From: Limonium bicolor
Taxonomy: Eukaryota; Streptophyta; Magnoliopsida; Caryophyllales; Plumbaginaceae
DNA: 64,000 nt
NCBI GenBank assembly: GCA_023374045.1
Contig: CM041778.1
Span: 285,921,533 to 285,985,532 of the forward strand
Reading direction: 5' to 3'
Shown here piece after piece: positions 36,603 through 49,186 of this stretch. Numbering within the stretch: position 1 is the stretch's first letter; every line of letters starts with the position of its first letter. The position numbers and the translations under genes are program-made. The notes beneath the pieces were generated by a model. It saw only the letters and a program-made list of their open reading frames with translations. It had not been told where the DNA came from and searched no databases.

Positions 36603-37019
36603 GGAAACCCAGGTTCGGAGATTTCTGTAAGCAATCTTAAGAGTTCGATTTTAAGGCTACCCAGGTACATCCTTTTAAGCTAATTTGATTTCATCTAATT
36701 ATTTTGTTCTTTTGTGAACGTCAGATTTAGTTATCTTTTCTTTTTAAAAAACAAAATTCTTATCTTTCGTAGATAATGCAATATTTTCCGCGTCAAAGAA
36801 TCGTTTGTATATTTGACCAAAAAAAAGAATCGTTTGTATAAAGGGAATAAATATTTGTCATTTTACAGTTACGGCGGGGATGATTATTTCTAGCGTAGTA
36901 ATAAAATCAGATTTTTATCATACTAATGGCTCTGTGTAAACGGAATATATATTTGTCATTTTCTCTTTTTTAGGAAGAGTTATATATATATATATATTAT
37001 AAGTAATAAAACCACAATC
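36603..37019. other. AT-rich intergenic sequence
   Basis: Upstream of the acidic-protein gene. Contains an (AT)n tract at about 36980. Nothing else recognised. Confidence 0.55.
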
Positions 37020-37643
37020 TTTTTTATAGAAAAATGGCTTCAATTAATTTGTTTTTGGGTAAGAAGAACAGGGGAGCATTGCCCTCTTTTTATTAAGTAA
37101 TCAATGAATATCATCGTCCAATTTGGGATTGTATACCACTGAGGGCATTGCAGAACTCTGCACCCAGGAAATACCCAATTCTATTTAGCCCGAGAGCATC
37201 TGCTGCCATATTATACGATCTAGGGTGTGCATCACCTCAAAAACCAGTCCTGAATTCTCATCTCTTCTACATTCAGAGAAGACCGATTTACAAGGGTGAT
37301 TAACTGGGCAATCTCGAAACAGATCTACAACTAAGGAATAATCACTGCAGATACACACGTTTGCTAAGCCCGTTTCGAGTATAGCTCGAATCGAATGCAG
37401 TAGAGCCATAGCTTCTGTGTGTAGGACATCCTTTCTTCCAAAAGTCACGACGAAGCCAGTGACCCATCTTCCCTCATGATCTTTACAAATCCTCGCAGTT
37501 GCTGCACAATCAGACAAACTAGAATAAGCCCCATCATATTAAACTTAAAACATCCAAGAGCAGGAGGAATCCAGGAATTGACTTCCCTGTGTTTAGTGGT
37601 TTCTCTTCTTCTGTGCACTCAGTCCAAGATCTAGCAGTTTCAC
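37020..37643 (-). mobile_element. LINE 3, 3' segment with RNase H-like tail
   Basis: The poly(A) end appears as a T-run at about 37020-37025. 37517-37185 on the minus strand encodes an RNase H-like domain (ARICKDHEGRWVTGF, LHTEAMALLHSIRAILE, VCICSDYSLVVDLF; the Glu and Asp of the catalytic set are visible) and MAADAL appears shortly after in another frame. It is separated from the rest of LINE 3 by the hAT insertion at 37644. Confidence 0.85.
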
Positions 37644-39514
37644 TAGACCTGGCAATTTTGACCCAACCCAAACCCAACCCGAACCCAACCCATACTTTTA
37701 CGGGTTAGGGTCTTGATTATTGACCCATTTTTTTTGGTTGGGTTAGGGTAATAGGCTAATTTTGTGGGTTTGGGTTAGGGTAGAGCTCTTAACCCATGAC
37801 CCAACCCGAAACCCGAAAATATATTGTTAATAATAAAAATAAGAATATTAATTCACATATAATATATTATTTTCAGATCAAACTATACCTTTAGCCTTAA
37901 GCCCAAGTGCATTGACTATCTCACCTTTCATAATATACACAAATCTTAACTAAACAAATGGCCCAACCAGCTGCATATCAAACAAAGGGCCCAACCAGAC
38001 CTTTACATAATATTAAAAACCCAATGCTCTTGTCTTGTGACTCTAGGGGTGTGGAACAGTTAAATAAATCCGTTAATCGTAGTTTAAAATAAAGTACGGT
38101 GTTCAGTTATTTCGGTTATAATCGAATTAACTGAATTTAATACTAATATCCATTTTAACCCGTTAACCGTTTTGACCGATAACCATTTTTTATGTTACAC
38201 TAATAATCGTTAACCACCCGATAACCAAGTTCCTGAAATAACCGAACTTGCTAAAATAACCGAAATAACTGAACTTCCTAAAATAACCGAAAAACCAAAC
38301 TTTATGATTAACCAAAATAATCAAAACCTAAACCTAATTGAGTGAGTAGTAAAATATTAGATAAAATTACTGGGCTTAAAAAAATTTATAAAATATTATA
38401 TAAAGTTCGGTTACTATGGATACCAAAGTTTGAATTTCAATATCCGCTAACCAAACCTTCCTTTATTACGGATAACCGTTTTAAACCGAAATAACCGAAC
38501 TTTTGTAAAACGGTTAAAAATAAGGTGATCGAATTTTAAAAAAGAGCGGTTATCCGAAATAACCGCCCCGTTTGCTCACTGGCCCCTAGCAGACTCACAT
38601 CTATTTTTCTTCTCTATGTCGTTGTTCATGTCTATGTCGCTTTTCATCTCTGCCCAAGGTTTGTTTTTCTTATTCTCACTGCCATAGTTGTTCTTGAGAA
38701 CATATATATGTTTAGATTATATAGAAGGGTGAACAAAAGTAGGTGATATGTATTTTTTTGTAAGTAGGATCTTGATTATAGACCTCCTAGTGAATTCTGA
38801 AGCCAACAATGAGGATAACGTGCTGCATAAAAGTTCCTCAACTGTTGATTACGATTAAGTGATTGTGATTATACTTTTCTCAGGCATGAGCACTCAAGTT
38901 AACAGTGTAATTATTGTAAAACTATCAGTCATAGTTTGAGGCTTTAAGCTCTCAGTTTATAAATTATTTCTAACTTTAGAAGATCTGTCTTTAGTATTTC
39001 TCTAACGCATAATGAAGATTTTCATTTTCGTTCCCTTTTTATTAAGGGCACTAGGATCATGTGCATATTTAGACAGGATTCTTCCCCAGCAGTGGTAGAG
39101 CTTTAGACACAGATTGATAAATATAAACTTATGAAAAAAGTACTTGTGAAACTATTCATGGGAATTGGTGCAGTAGTTTTACATTCTTTGCATAACATGG
39201 AATTCGTTTAATGTTGGGTAGATCAAGCAAGATTACTTCTCATATTTTTTGTTTCATCTTAATTAGTGTGCCAGCTAGCACTGCTTGTTTTTGGATTTTT
39301 TTTATTAATTTCTACTCCTAATCCATCTAATTTATTGTATGCTTAAAAATGGGTTGGGTGGGTTGGGTTAGGGTTGAAGGATTTAAAACGGGTTGGGTTA
39401 GGGTCATGATTTTCCGACCCATCAATTTTCGGGTTGGGTTGGGTTGATGATATTTTAAATGGGTGGGTTAGGGTTGATATCAACCCAACCCAGCGACCCA
39501 AATTGCCAGGTCTA
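37644..39514. mobile_element. hAT element inserted in LINE 3
   Basis: A perfect 8-bp duplication AGTTTCAC (37636-37643, 39515-39522) flanks termini TAGACCTGGCAATTTTGACC and AATTGCCAGGTCTA, which are inverted repeats. 8-bp duplication and end type define hAT. Both subterminal regions are dense in ACCCAACCC/GGGTTGGG and GGGTTAGGGT motifs, like plant telomere-repeat boxes, probably transposase-binding sites. There is no transposase. A second hAT-like element is nested inside. Confidence 0.93.
38046..38586. mobile_element. Nested hAT-like MITE
   Basis: The left end GGGGTGTGGAACAGTTAA and right end ACCGCCCCGTTTGCTCACTG with GCCCC resemble hAT MITE termini. The interior is full of ATAACCGAA/TTCGGTTAT strings in both orientations. 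No clean target duplication. Confidence 0.6.
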
Positions 39515-39522
39515 AGTTTCAC

Positions 39523-41805
39523 CACTTTCCAAGCTCTACAATTCTGTGCCATTGCTATCGTAACAGATTTAAGCTACAAAAACATTCAGTTTTCTCTACC
39601 AAAGACCTTGGAATTTCTCCAAGACCATAACATATAACATAGTATAGGAAACAGGGCCTTGAGTTTATCTCGCATTAGAAATTCACCTTGCTTACCAATA
39701 TATGTCGTTAGCCACTTATCTAGGGACAAGTTATAAAACGACAATCTGTTTACAGAAGAGATCAGTTTATCCCAAATCTGTCTAGCAACCTTACAATCTC
39801 TTAAATATGAATGATAGTCCCCTCTTTCCCACAAAAGCGACAGCTGCAATCCCTTGTGAAACCCAAATCAAAACGTTTAGAGTTTGTCATAAGCTTCCCC
39901 TGGCAAACCCTCCACAGAAATAATTTGATTCTCTCTCCTGCACTTTAATTTTCCAGATTTTGTTGCACAGATCAGAAAACTCCTCATTTTTATCATGGAG
40001 AGAGGATTTACCAAAGAGTAAATTATATGCGAACTTTACACTATAGACCCACTGGGCTCAAACTGCTAGCTCACATAATCAGAGACTCCATTAGGAAAAA
40101 CAATGACACTACTTAATAAAGTATGATATTCAGCAGGAAGAAAATTAGATAAGATATCCCAGCGCTAACCCTCAACTTGCTGCCAGTACTTAGCAACATC
40201 ATCACTTAATAAATCCTAGGCACTTCCTTAGTAGCTACTGATAAAAGGTTAGAGAAAGTAAGCCAGAAGTCCAGCCAAAATTTAACAGTTCTGCCGTTTC
40301 CTATGACCCTACGAGCCCCTTATTCAATGATCTCAGAGCACTTTCGAATATTTTTCCAATTTACTGAACATCTTTTGGAATTTAAATTTGAATATTTACC
40401 AAGAGAGTTCTCTGGCAAAGATTACTAGGCTTGCTAATCAGATTCCACACAACTTTCCCAAAACATGCTCAGTTCATTTCTTTAGACCTGCGTATTCCTA
40501 AACCCCCTTTATCTTTAAAGTAGCAAAATCTTTCCCAACTTATATCATGGAGCTTTCTACTTTCCGAATCATGACCCCAAATAAAGTCTCTACATAATTT
40601 ATCTATATTATTGCAAACTGAAATCAGCATAATCTGGCATTGCATTGTATGCACTGGGATAAAGGAAACTGCACTCTTGACTAAACAGATCCTACCAGCC
40701 ATGGAGAGGGCATTCCTCTTCCAGTCGCCTAACCTCTCTCTAACTCTAGACAAAATAATATTATACTCCTTGTTTGATTTTCTGTCCTGAAGCACATTAA
40801 TCCCCAAAAAGTTATCAAACTTCCTAGTTGTGGGCATACTTGATTCAGTCCGAATAATATCTTCCCTATCACTGCTTACATTCTTAGACACTAAAACAGA
40901 AGATTTTTCAAAGCTTACTACCTGACCAGAGGCTTTACAAAACATATTGATACACTCACGCATAACCTCAATTTGCCTCGGATTAGCTGAACCAAAGAGA
41001 ACCAAATCATCAGCGAAGAAAACATGTGAGAGAACGTTATCCTTACCACCTAAACGGAGAGGATTCCAACATTTCCTATCCACTTGGGTCTGTATAATTT
41101 GGGAAAGCCTCTTCATACAGAATACAAAAAGGTACAGTGATAAGGGATCACCTTGATGTAATCCCCTCCCAGCAATGAAGGATTTTGAAAGATTTCCATT
41201 CCAACTAACCTGAAATGAGACTGTGGTAATGTAAAAAATAATAAGATTTTTAAAACCTACGGGAAGACCCAGGCAGTCTAGGGTATCTACTATAAAGCTC
41301 CAGGACATAAAGTGATAGGCTTTATCTAAATCGACTTTCATAGCAATGTACCCCTCCCTCGCCTTTATGTGTTCCATGCAGTAGACTGCTTCTTGAACAA
41401 GAATTATGTTCTCAAAAATACTTCTGCCCGGTACAAAGCTAGCTTGGCTATCCGACACCCACCCTGACATGAAGGGTTTTAATCTATTCGCTATGATCTT
41501 GGCAAGGATTTTGTACTACACTTAGAAAAGGGAATGGGCCTAAAATGTTTAACCTCCGTGGGAGACTCAATTTTGGGGATCAAAGTTAAAACAGTTTCAT
41601 TAATTCTAGGATTAAAGAACTAGCAGAGAAGGCATTTGCAACAAACCTCACAAGATTAGCAGAGACTACATCCAAAAACTGTTTATAGAAACCTACAGAA
41701 AAACCGTCTTTTCCAGGGGCCTTAAATGGTTCATGTACTTAAGAGCATTCCTAATTTCTAAAGAAGTTACCTGAGAGTCCAAAGAGGATTTCTCCTCTCT
41801 ATTAA
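39523..41805 (-). mobile_element. LINE 3, RT and zinc-finger segment
   Basis: Minus-strand order: the KAPGKDGFS-type pre-RT region in broken frames (about 41760-41640), RT (41470-40469), a degenerate linker, and a zinc-finger region (39849-39586, LLWERGDYHSYLRDCKVARQ). It is cut at 41805 by the LTR of element B, so the 5' part is lost or lies beyond the right end of that element. Confidence 0.88.
40469..41470 (-). pseudogene. LINE 3 reverse transcriptase
   Basis: A 333-residue open stretch with L1-type RT motifs: QASFVPGRSIFENIILVQE, MKVDLDKAYHFMSWSF, GLHQGDPLSLYLFVFCM, and the active site HVFFADDLVLFG with both Asp residues kept, unlike LINE 2. The C-terminal part shows NFLGINVL, LGDWKRNALSMAGR and WGHDSESRKLHDISW. 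No start codon belongs to it; it is an internal piece of ORF2 from a truncated element and probably inactive. Confidence 0.9.
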
Positions 41806-44800
41806 TGTAACACCCCTACCGTTAATCCTATTCTTACCGTCTAATCGTCCTGTTAATTCTATCAGTTCGCAGCGGAAATACTACTATTACTACGGCGGGT
41901 GGTACAACGCCACTAACCGCCCATACTGCTAGCAATGCTTACACTACCTACAGTGACGGTCTGATGCCTAAGTATACCGAGCTACTACTTCCCATACCAA
42001 TTACAAAAGATAACATACTTACGTTGCTGGATTACCGAGTATTTAAAGTATTTAATTACATCTCTTACTAGTCTTCCCAAAGAATGAGTTTCTACCAACT
42101 ACTCAACTATACCAATTCTCCATCCTTCCTTTATCCAAAAGGGTGTACCCTATGGTACACCGGCTAACAAAATCCTACAGCCGTGTACAACATAGTACAC
42201 CATTCACGTTTCATTGTTTACAGACAAAAAGAAGTCAAACTAGAACTCTTCGTCATCTTCATCCTTCTCGAGTACCTGCGTGTAGTAAAAACATCGCCCC
42301 AAGGGGCTCAGCAAAAGCTGCGCATGAACTCCGCATATACCGCGTGCTAGCTAGGGCACGCCGACTATTTAGGGTCGACTGAACATGCAGTTCATTAATT
42401 TCATACATACATGCTTCACATTCATCATACATTCATGCTCAATACAATACATAATTCAGGGCAACAATCCAATAGCATACACAATCTTTACCTTCACAAG
42501 GGTAGCCAAGTTGCGCATCCGGGTTAATCGGAATGCAATTTACTCTTTTACTCATTACACATTACTTACTCTTACTTACACTTACTTACTTTTCCATACT
42601 TATTACTCATTCTTACTTACTTACTTTTGCTCATGTTAAGTCGGTATGACCTCCGGCCCGGGGACTACACCATCCCACCACCGGGATTTACTTGACTCAC
42701 CAATCCGGGATGCTACCCATTTAAGGGGTTTGGGCCGCGGACCAGTTTAAGAGTCAGGACTTGGATCCAACCTCTTGTGTCTCCGCATCCTCACACGTGG
42801 CCGAAACTATATCGGACTTCTACTCATTCCAATTTAATTACCAATTTAAGTTAGATTGGTTAGCTTGTTAGGAATCAGTTAGAAGTCCAATCACAACTTA
42901 TTCGGTCACAGTACAGTACATCATACATACACACACTCATGTTCATCCATACATTTCATGAATTATACAAACTACGATTTAAGAAGATATGCAACAAGGA
43001 ACAATCTCATGATATTCACAAGTAAGCATAATATATCCGATTCGTGCGTTTATCTTATTTGGTGATCAATTAGCACACAACACACAAATCAGAGTAACCA
43101 AGATAGCATACGGGGCATAAGGAATTCATACCGTTCTCCGTTGTACTTGTACCCGACGTTCCTCCGGTGTACACAATTCAAATCCTATGATATACATACA
43201 ATCGAGTGATTAATCTAACTATCATTAACTTAACTCGACTACTCTTACGTTCCTAACTCATACTTACTATACCTGTACAATTCTTATACTTACATATGGT
43301 TTACTTACTCTTTATTACTTTTAAAACTTGTTTATACTCTTAATAACCTTTAAACATCCTTAATTAAGTCCTAATTATCTTATACTATCATTACCATTCA
43401 CTTCCTTACCTTAATACCCATTTAATACACTTAATTTTACATTTTTGGTTGGTCCGGGACCTTGTCCAGGTCTTATGTCCCGGACCAACACATGGTCACA
43501 CTCTCGGATATTTTTAATGGCATGGTCCGGGTCCTCATACAGGACTTGAGTCCCGGACCAGAGGCAGTTAAAAGTCTCGGCATGTTTTTGTAGGGTGGTC
43601 CGGGTCTTATACATGGGACCAAGTCCCGGACCCATGTTGCAGAAAGTCTTGGCTATATTTCAGGGGGGTCCGGGTCCTTGTATGGGACTTAAGTCCCAGA
43701 CCACCTCCTTGTTCCAACTCTCGGCTATATTTTCCAGTATGGTCCGGGTCCTTGTCCATGGACTAAGTCCCGGACCCGCTGCAGTATTTTGCAGATTTCA
43801 ACATTTTCTTTATCTGTTACAAACCAAACTTTGTCTAATTAATCCCCCATTGTTCCTACACTTACTCCCACATATTTTAGCACCTAATTAGGCTCCTAAA
43901 CATGTTTAAATCCATTGCTAACCTATTACTCCTTCTATGCTAATTCACTCATCTATTTTCTTAAGTCCTCATTTCAGCACTTACATTCTTTTCTCTAGTT
44001 GCATTATGCTACAAATTCCAACTCCCACTTTCTCCACCTTTAGCTCCCTCTTCTAATGTCATTTCTAATGCTTACAAAGTATTTACCATCTCTCATAACC
44101 TACCCATTAACTAGATCAAATCAAAATCTGTCACAAGACTATTTTTACCTAGGTTTCTAGTTTCTAAGTGTTCTAGTTCTAGGTAAATTTTGACATAACC
44201 TCCCCTATAAATGTACATTCTCACCACATCATTCTCACATTTTGTTACCCAATTCACCTGTTTTCAACAATCATAAATATACAAAGCTCCCATACACAAA
44301 TGCCAAACACTAACCACTCTTAAAGATTCCTGCACACTAAATTCAATTCCCATCTAGTTGTGACATTTTTTTACTTGTCTTTCAAGCTTCAATAATAGTT
44401 TAGTTCTTCTTCTCATTATACTACTACTCCTTACTATTTTACAATACACATTTCAAACTTCTAAAATCTGTTACATAAGTATATACAAGACTACACAAGG
44501 ATAAGCATAATGTACCTTGTTTCTCTTCTAGTTTTTCCTTTTCTCCTTCTTGCTTCTTCCTTGTTCCTTCTCTCTCTTTCCACCGGTTTTAGTAACCCAA
44601 ATTCTCTAACACTACAACCCATACATACACACCATTTTAATTCCAACTAGCCCTTAGATTATATTAATGCTTTAAGGTAAATTTCTAGGGTTTAGAATTT
44701 CATTACCTTGCAAGGAGAGTAGATGAAGCTTAGAGTAGCACAAGGACAATATTTCTACTCCTCCAACAAATGCCAAAATCGGCTGGAACAAGAAGGAGGG

Positions 44801-45695
44801 GAGTTCAACACTTAGGAATCTCTATTTTGAGAATAAGAGCAAGGAAAAGTAATGCTTTTCGATTTCTTTTTACCTTAAACCAAAGAGGTGAAAGAGGGCC
44901 TTCTAATGGTGGTCTTAAAGCTCCAAACAAGAATACCCATGGAGATGAAAGTTCTTGTTTTTGAAAAGAGGGAAATGTTCCCCTTGATGAGAGGAAGACA
45001 ATGGTGTAATTTTTGTAATTTTTGGAGTAGGTTTAGACACCTAACAAGATGAGAGAAGTGGAGTTTTGTGAGTGTTCTTCTTTCTCCATTGTTATCGGCT
45101 AAAGAAGGAAGAAAGAAATCAGAGAGTGAGGAGGAGGTAGGGGTGTACGTGAGTGAAGGAGAAGGAGAGGTGGGGAGAGAGAGGTGAGTGAGAGAAGGAA
45201 AGGAGTAGAAGAGAGTGTAGTAAAGTAAGTTATTTAGTTTGTTGTGTTGTTGAGAGTAGAGATGGGAGTGGTTGTGTGTGAGAGAGGAGAGGATGGGGGC
45301 CGGCTGGCACACAGCACCACACACACACACTCTACACTTTTATTTTCAAAAGTGGACACATAAGTTTGTGTTATTGTGCTTTTACCCCACAACTTCCGTT
45401 TTTGACAGTTTTTACTATTTTCTCGTTTTATTGGTTTTATTGGTTCTGAGGCTTCACTAATATTTATTAATGATTATTTAGTTGACAAAATTGTTATGAG
45501 TCTATTTGACCCGCTTAAAGTCACGTTTTCCTGGTTTCCTCGAAAAACGTGCTTTAAGGTTCGTTGGTGTTTTTAATCCGTTTTAAGGATCCGTTTTCTT
45601 CGGGATTTATTCCCTTATGATTATTTATACTTAATTAAGCTTCTAAAATATTTATTAGCCTAATTAATCACTATTTCTAATTACGGGGTATTTCA
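41806..45695 (-). repeat. Element B 3' LTR
   Basis: 3,890 bp, TGTAACACCCC on the left to GGGGTATTTCA on the right (plus strand), so TGAAATACCCC...GGGGTGTTACA in transcript sense. It has a C/T-rich leader region (about 45330-44900), a donor-like AAG/GTAAAA at 44873-44872 and a hairpin array at 43440-43780. It aligns with 58499-62216 throughout, with many small differences. Confidence 0.93.
43440..43780. repeat. Tandem hairpin array, element B 3' LTR
   Basis: Five units begin GGTCCGGG or GGTCCGGGTC at 43451, 43524, 43597, 43667 and 43741 (spacing 73, 73, 70, 74). Each closes with a GTCCCGGACC-type arm after about 15-20 bases. Linkers carry CTCGGCTATATTT and AACTCTCGG. Confidence 0.92.
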
Positions 45696-46152
45696 ATCTA
45701 CCCCCTTAAGAAACTTTGCCCTCAAAGTTGCTCAAGGTTAATAGATTAATTATTCTATTCATTATGCAAACCAATTGCCATAATGTGTCTTACTACACCT
45801 ATGAGTGTTTTTACTTCTTCTACATTACAAACATACACAAATCAAGCATCATGCACAATTCACATACACAATCCATCATTTTCAATTCATGCTATTCCAC
45901 AATACATCATTGCAATTCACATTACACATTACACATACATCACACATCGTACATACACATCCATACACTACACATTACACAGACATACCTTCACATACCA
46001 AATACACTTTGCACTACATGTGCCATACAAAAATCTATTACAATACCTACACACTATGCAATGCTTACCCCGAAGCAATGCAAACGTAAAAAGGCTCTAC
46101 CCCCCTTAAAAGGGGTACGCCCCGTACCCGTATGTACTAAACACTAGACTAT
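45696..46152 (-). other. Element B 3' untranslated region and polypurine tract
   Basis: Between the pol stop and the 3' LTR. On the minus strand CTTAAGGGGGTAGA directly precedes the LTR and is the likely plus-strand primer. The plus strand is rich in ACACATACAC strings, giving spurious open frames. Confidence 0.75.
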
Positions 46153-46889
46153 CTAGTCTATGAATAATTGTGGGTATTTCGCCTTTATGGCATCTTCCAA
46201 CTCCCATGTCGCTTCTTCAACATCATGGTTTGACCATAGGACCTTCACCATTCGTATAGACTTATGGCGAGTGTCTCTGGTCTTCCTATCAAGGATTCTC
46301 ACGAGGGTTTCAACATATCTCATTGTCGGCTCAATGGAAAGTCTCTCGGGCTCTAGGACATGAGAAGGATCAAAATGTACTTCTTGAGTTGTGACATATG
46401 AAATACATCATGGACACGTCCCAAGTCCTCAGGTAGTGCTAACCTGTAGGCTACAACTCCAACTCTCTCGGTGATAGCATACGGCCCTACAAACTTTGGG
46501 CTCTGTTGCCCTTCTGACCAAAACGGAATACGCCCTTCGTAGGTGAAACACGCAAGAACACTTGGTCGCCCACGGTGAACTCAAGGTCTCGTTGTCTCAC
46601 ATCCGTATAGGATTTCTGCCAATCTTGGGCTGCCTTTATATTGGCTCGGATTTGTTGCACTTCACTTCCGCTTGGACTTGTTCTAAATACTCCGGTCCTA
46701 TGATGACCGCTTCGCTTGATTCATCCCAACACAAAGGTGTACAGCAAGGTCTACCGTATAGGGCTTGGAAAGGCAACATCTTAATCGAAGCATGATAGCT
46801 ATTGTTGTATGAAAACTCGATAAGATGAAGCTTATCTAACCAACTCCCCTGAAAGTCTAAGGCATATGCCCGAAGCATGTCCTCTAGTG
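46153..46889 (-). pseudogene. Element B integrase C-terminus and chromodomain
   Basis: Minus strand from the element C insertion point: TLEDMLRAYALDFQGSWLDK and a FSYNNSYHASIKMLPFQALY stretch continue the integrase. A GPY/F-like region follows in other frames. At the end is a chromodomain (RYVETLVRILDRKTRD, IRMVKVLWSNHDVEEATWE, ending AKYPQLF and TAG at 46153). In chromoviruses this module steers insertion toward modified histones. Frameshifts lie between about 46360 and 46636. Confidence 0.9.
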
Positions 46890-46894
46890 TCTGG

Positions 46895-48397
46895 TGATAA
46901 GCCGCAGACTTATCATATTTTATGCACTAGATTTAGTATTTTATTTATCTAAATAAAGTTATATTTATGTTATTTATGCTTATTATGTTAAAATATAATA
47001 TTTGTACAGTCTTATGTTTTTATGAGTTTTCTGTGCAAGGAATGATTTTCTAGGCAAAAGTTCAGTTGAAGCCGGACTCCATGCCGGGTAGTTTCTGCAC
47101 GGCAGTACAGAACAGAAAGAAGCCTTGCCGGATGTGATGCCGGGTAAATGCTATCCGGCATGAGTGTAAAATCGCCTCGATTGACCATACGACAGCACAT
47201 GTGATCCACGTGTTTTCCAACCGCTGCCGGGTGTGATGCCGGGTAATTCCTACCCGGCATAAGCACTGTTTCGCACGGACATCGACGGTTTCGACCGTTA
47301 ACAGTTGGGCGCATTTATCACGTGTGCCGGCTATTGGTGACCCGGCACGATGCCCGGCATAGACACAATTAATGCCTATAAATAGGCCGAGGAAGGCTAC
47401 AACTCAACACACTTCAACACCCATATACACTCCACTCACAACTCCAATTCCGCCCACTCCATTGTTGGTGTCCAAGGAAGTTTCTACAGTTCCATCCACG
47501 CGAAGAAGAAAAAGAAGATCTTGTCGGGTTAAGGCTATGACCATTCCCTTATCCCCTTTGTATTCTCTTCTTGTAGTTGTGTGGGTGGGGATGTAGAACT
47601 CCTTGCTTATTATTGGTTAGGGATGAATTCCTTCTTGTAAACAATATGATTTCTTTAATATAATTTTCAAGTTTATTTTGAGTAAGGTTCTTATTGAAAG
47701 AGAATAGGTTGATCTCTTTTTCTCTTCATGCAATTCTTACTTGTGGAAGACAAGTCCCAAGTAAGATAGGTTAGACTCTCTTAATGGTCTTTCTACTCTC
47801 TTCTTATGAATTAAGAGTTAGTAGTAAGAGTGAGAATTAATCCATCTTTCCCATTACTTTGTTCATTTCGTGGCATGATATATGCTCGGATTGTTAATAG
47901 GTAGTGAGTCTTCTGTTTTCTTCTCGGAAACTGGAGAAAGAATATGCATTATGACTATGCCGCGGATGCACTGCCGGGTGGCCAATGTCCGGCATATTCA
48001 ATGTCTTTGAATATGCCGTGCATCTGGTATCCGGCAGGACACCCGGCGTGTTCAGTTGTTGGTTAATTCGAAGGCCTGTGTTTATGTTTAGAGTTCATAT
48101 TGATGCTTAGATGGTTTTACACCCTGGATCAAGGATAATTTCATTGTAATTACCACTTAGTTTAGTTAGTTTTGATTAGGATTAGAAAAATTTCAATTCC
48201 CCCCTTGTCTTAGAATAGGTATTACCGGATTAGGACTAGTTTTCTATAAGTCCCTTGGGTTCGATACTCTCGGTCGTAATATATTTACACTATACTCCGA
48301 CCGGGTTTTATTTTGCTACCCGTAGTAGAGTTGTAGGAATAGGTTATTATTTTATTTATTTTGTATATAGTTTTACCCTACAATTTCTCGATTAGCA
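46895..48397 (+). repeat. Element C 5' LTR
   Basis: TGATAAGCCGCAGACTTATC to CTCGATTAGCA. It contains GC-rich GCCGGGT...ACCCGGCA hairpin units at about 47070-47165, 47220-47265, 47322-47362 and 47958-48055. A CCTATAAATAGG TATA-like palindrome at about 47373 is probably the promoter core. Confidence 0.93.
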
Positions 48398-48420
48398 AAT
48401 TGGCGCCGTTGCCAGGGACT
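48398..48420 (+). promoter_or_regulatory. Element C primer-binding site
   Basis: TTGGCGCCGTTGCC lies two bases after the 5' LTR, the form usual in Athila/Tat-type plant elements. Confidence 0.8.
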
Positions 48421-48520
48421 TGGAATTAGTCCAAGTCCTAAATTCGGTAAAACGCCTTATTCTTATTCTTTGATTCCTTGATTCTTTAATTTATTTTCGC
48501 ACTTTGTTTGCAGATTTGAA

Positions 48521-49075
48521 TGTGCCGTTCAAAATGCTGGGCATCTGTCACCCGGCAAACGCGGAGGAAGTCCGATGCCGGATAGGATTGGCCCGACATC
48601 ATGTCCGGCATGTTCAAATTGTTTTCAAAATTTCATACATACGCTGTTAAGTTTAACAAATCTTAATGTATTCTTGTCTACTCCTTTCATTATTTTCCTC
48701 TTATATGAGTCCCTATACTATGTTCTTTATTTTGAATTTCGATTTTTGCGCATGCCGTGTATTGTGCCGGGTTTGATACACCCGGCAATATTGGAGGAAG
48801 TCCTATGCCGGACGGTTTGATCCGGTCATGTCACCCGGCATGATCAATTTCTCTCAATATTTTTGTCGCTCATTGTAGGGACAATTAGGAGTAATCTCCT
48901 ACAACCCCTTATTTACTCTTACATTTAATTTGATTATCCTTTACATTTTCTTTTAATTAAGTTATGTTCGATTTTTGGTCACGCCGGGCAACATGCCGGT
49001 TTGTATACACCCGGCATTAGTGGAGGAAGTCCACTGCCGGTTAAAACGCACCCGGCACACCGTCCGGCATAACCA
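48521..49075 (+). repeat. Three leader cassettes with a GGAGGAAGTCC core
   Basis: Cores at 48563, 48793 and 49022 (spacing 230 and 229 bp). Each cassette has a CACCCGGCA arm before the core, then TGCCGG, then a (C)CCGGCAT arm, giving nested stem potential. Sequence between the cassettes is poorly conserved. Lies between the PBS and gag. Confidence 0.85.
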
Positions 49076-49186
49076 AAATTTATTTCTTCTTCTTGTATTT
49101 TCATAAGTCTAATTACGTCATTATATATTTATTTATTTTTTAATATTATAACGTTATGTCTTGCTCCTCATATAGTTAAAAGGTGA

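Noticed and set aside
43440..43780. Regularly spaced repeats resembling a CRISPR array
   Set aside because: Repeats are imperfect hairpins inside a plant LTR, present in both LTRs of one retrotransposon; there are no unique spacers or cas genes.
45716..46147. Open frames rich in His, Thr and Tyr on the plus strand (up to 143 codons)
   Set aside because: They arise from CA/TA-rich low-complexity sequence in the 3' untranslated region of element B; three overlapping frames are open at once and none has a domain.
47012..47314. Minus-strand 100-codon open frame in the LTR of element C
   Set aside because: Repeated in the other LTR with changes and frameshifts, spans the hairpin modules and has no domain.
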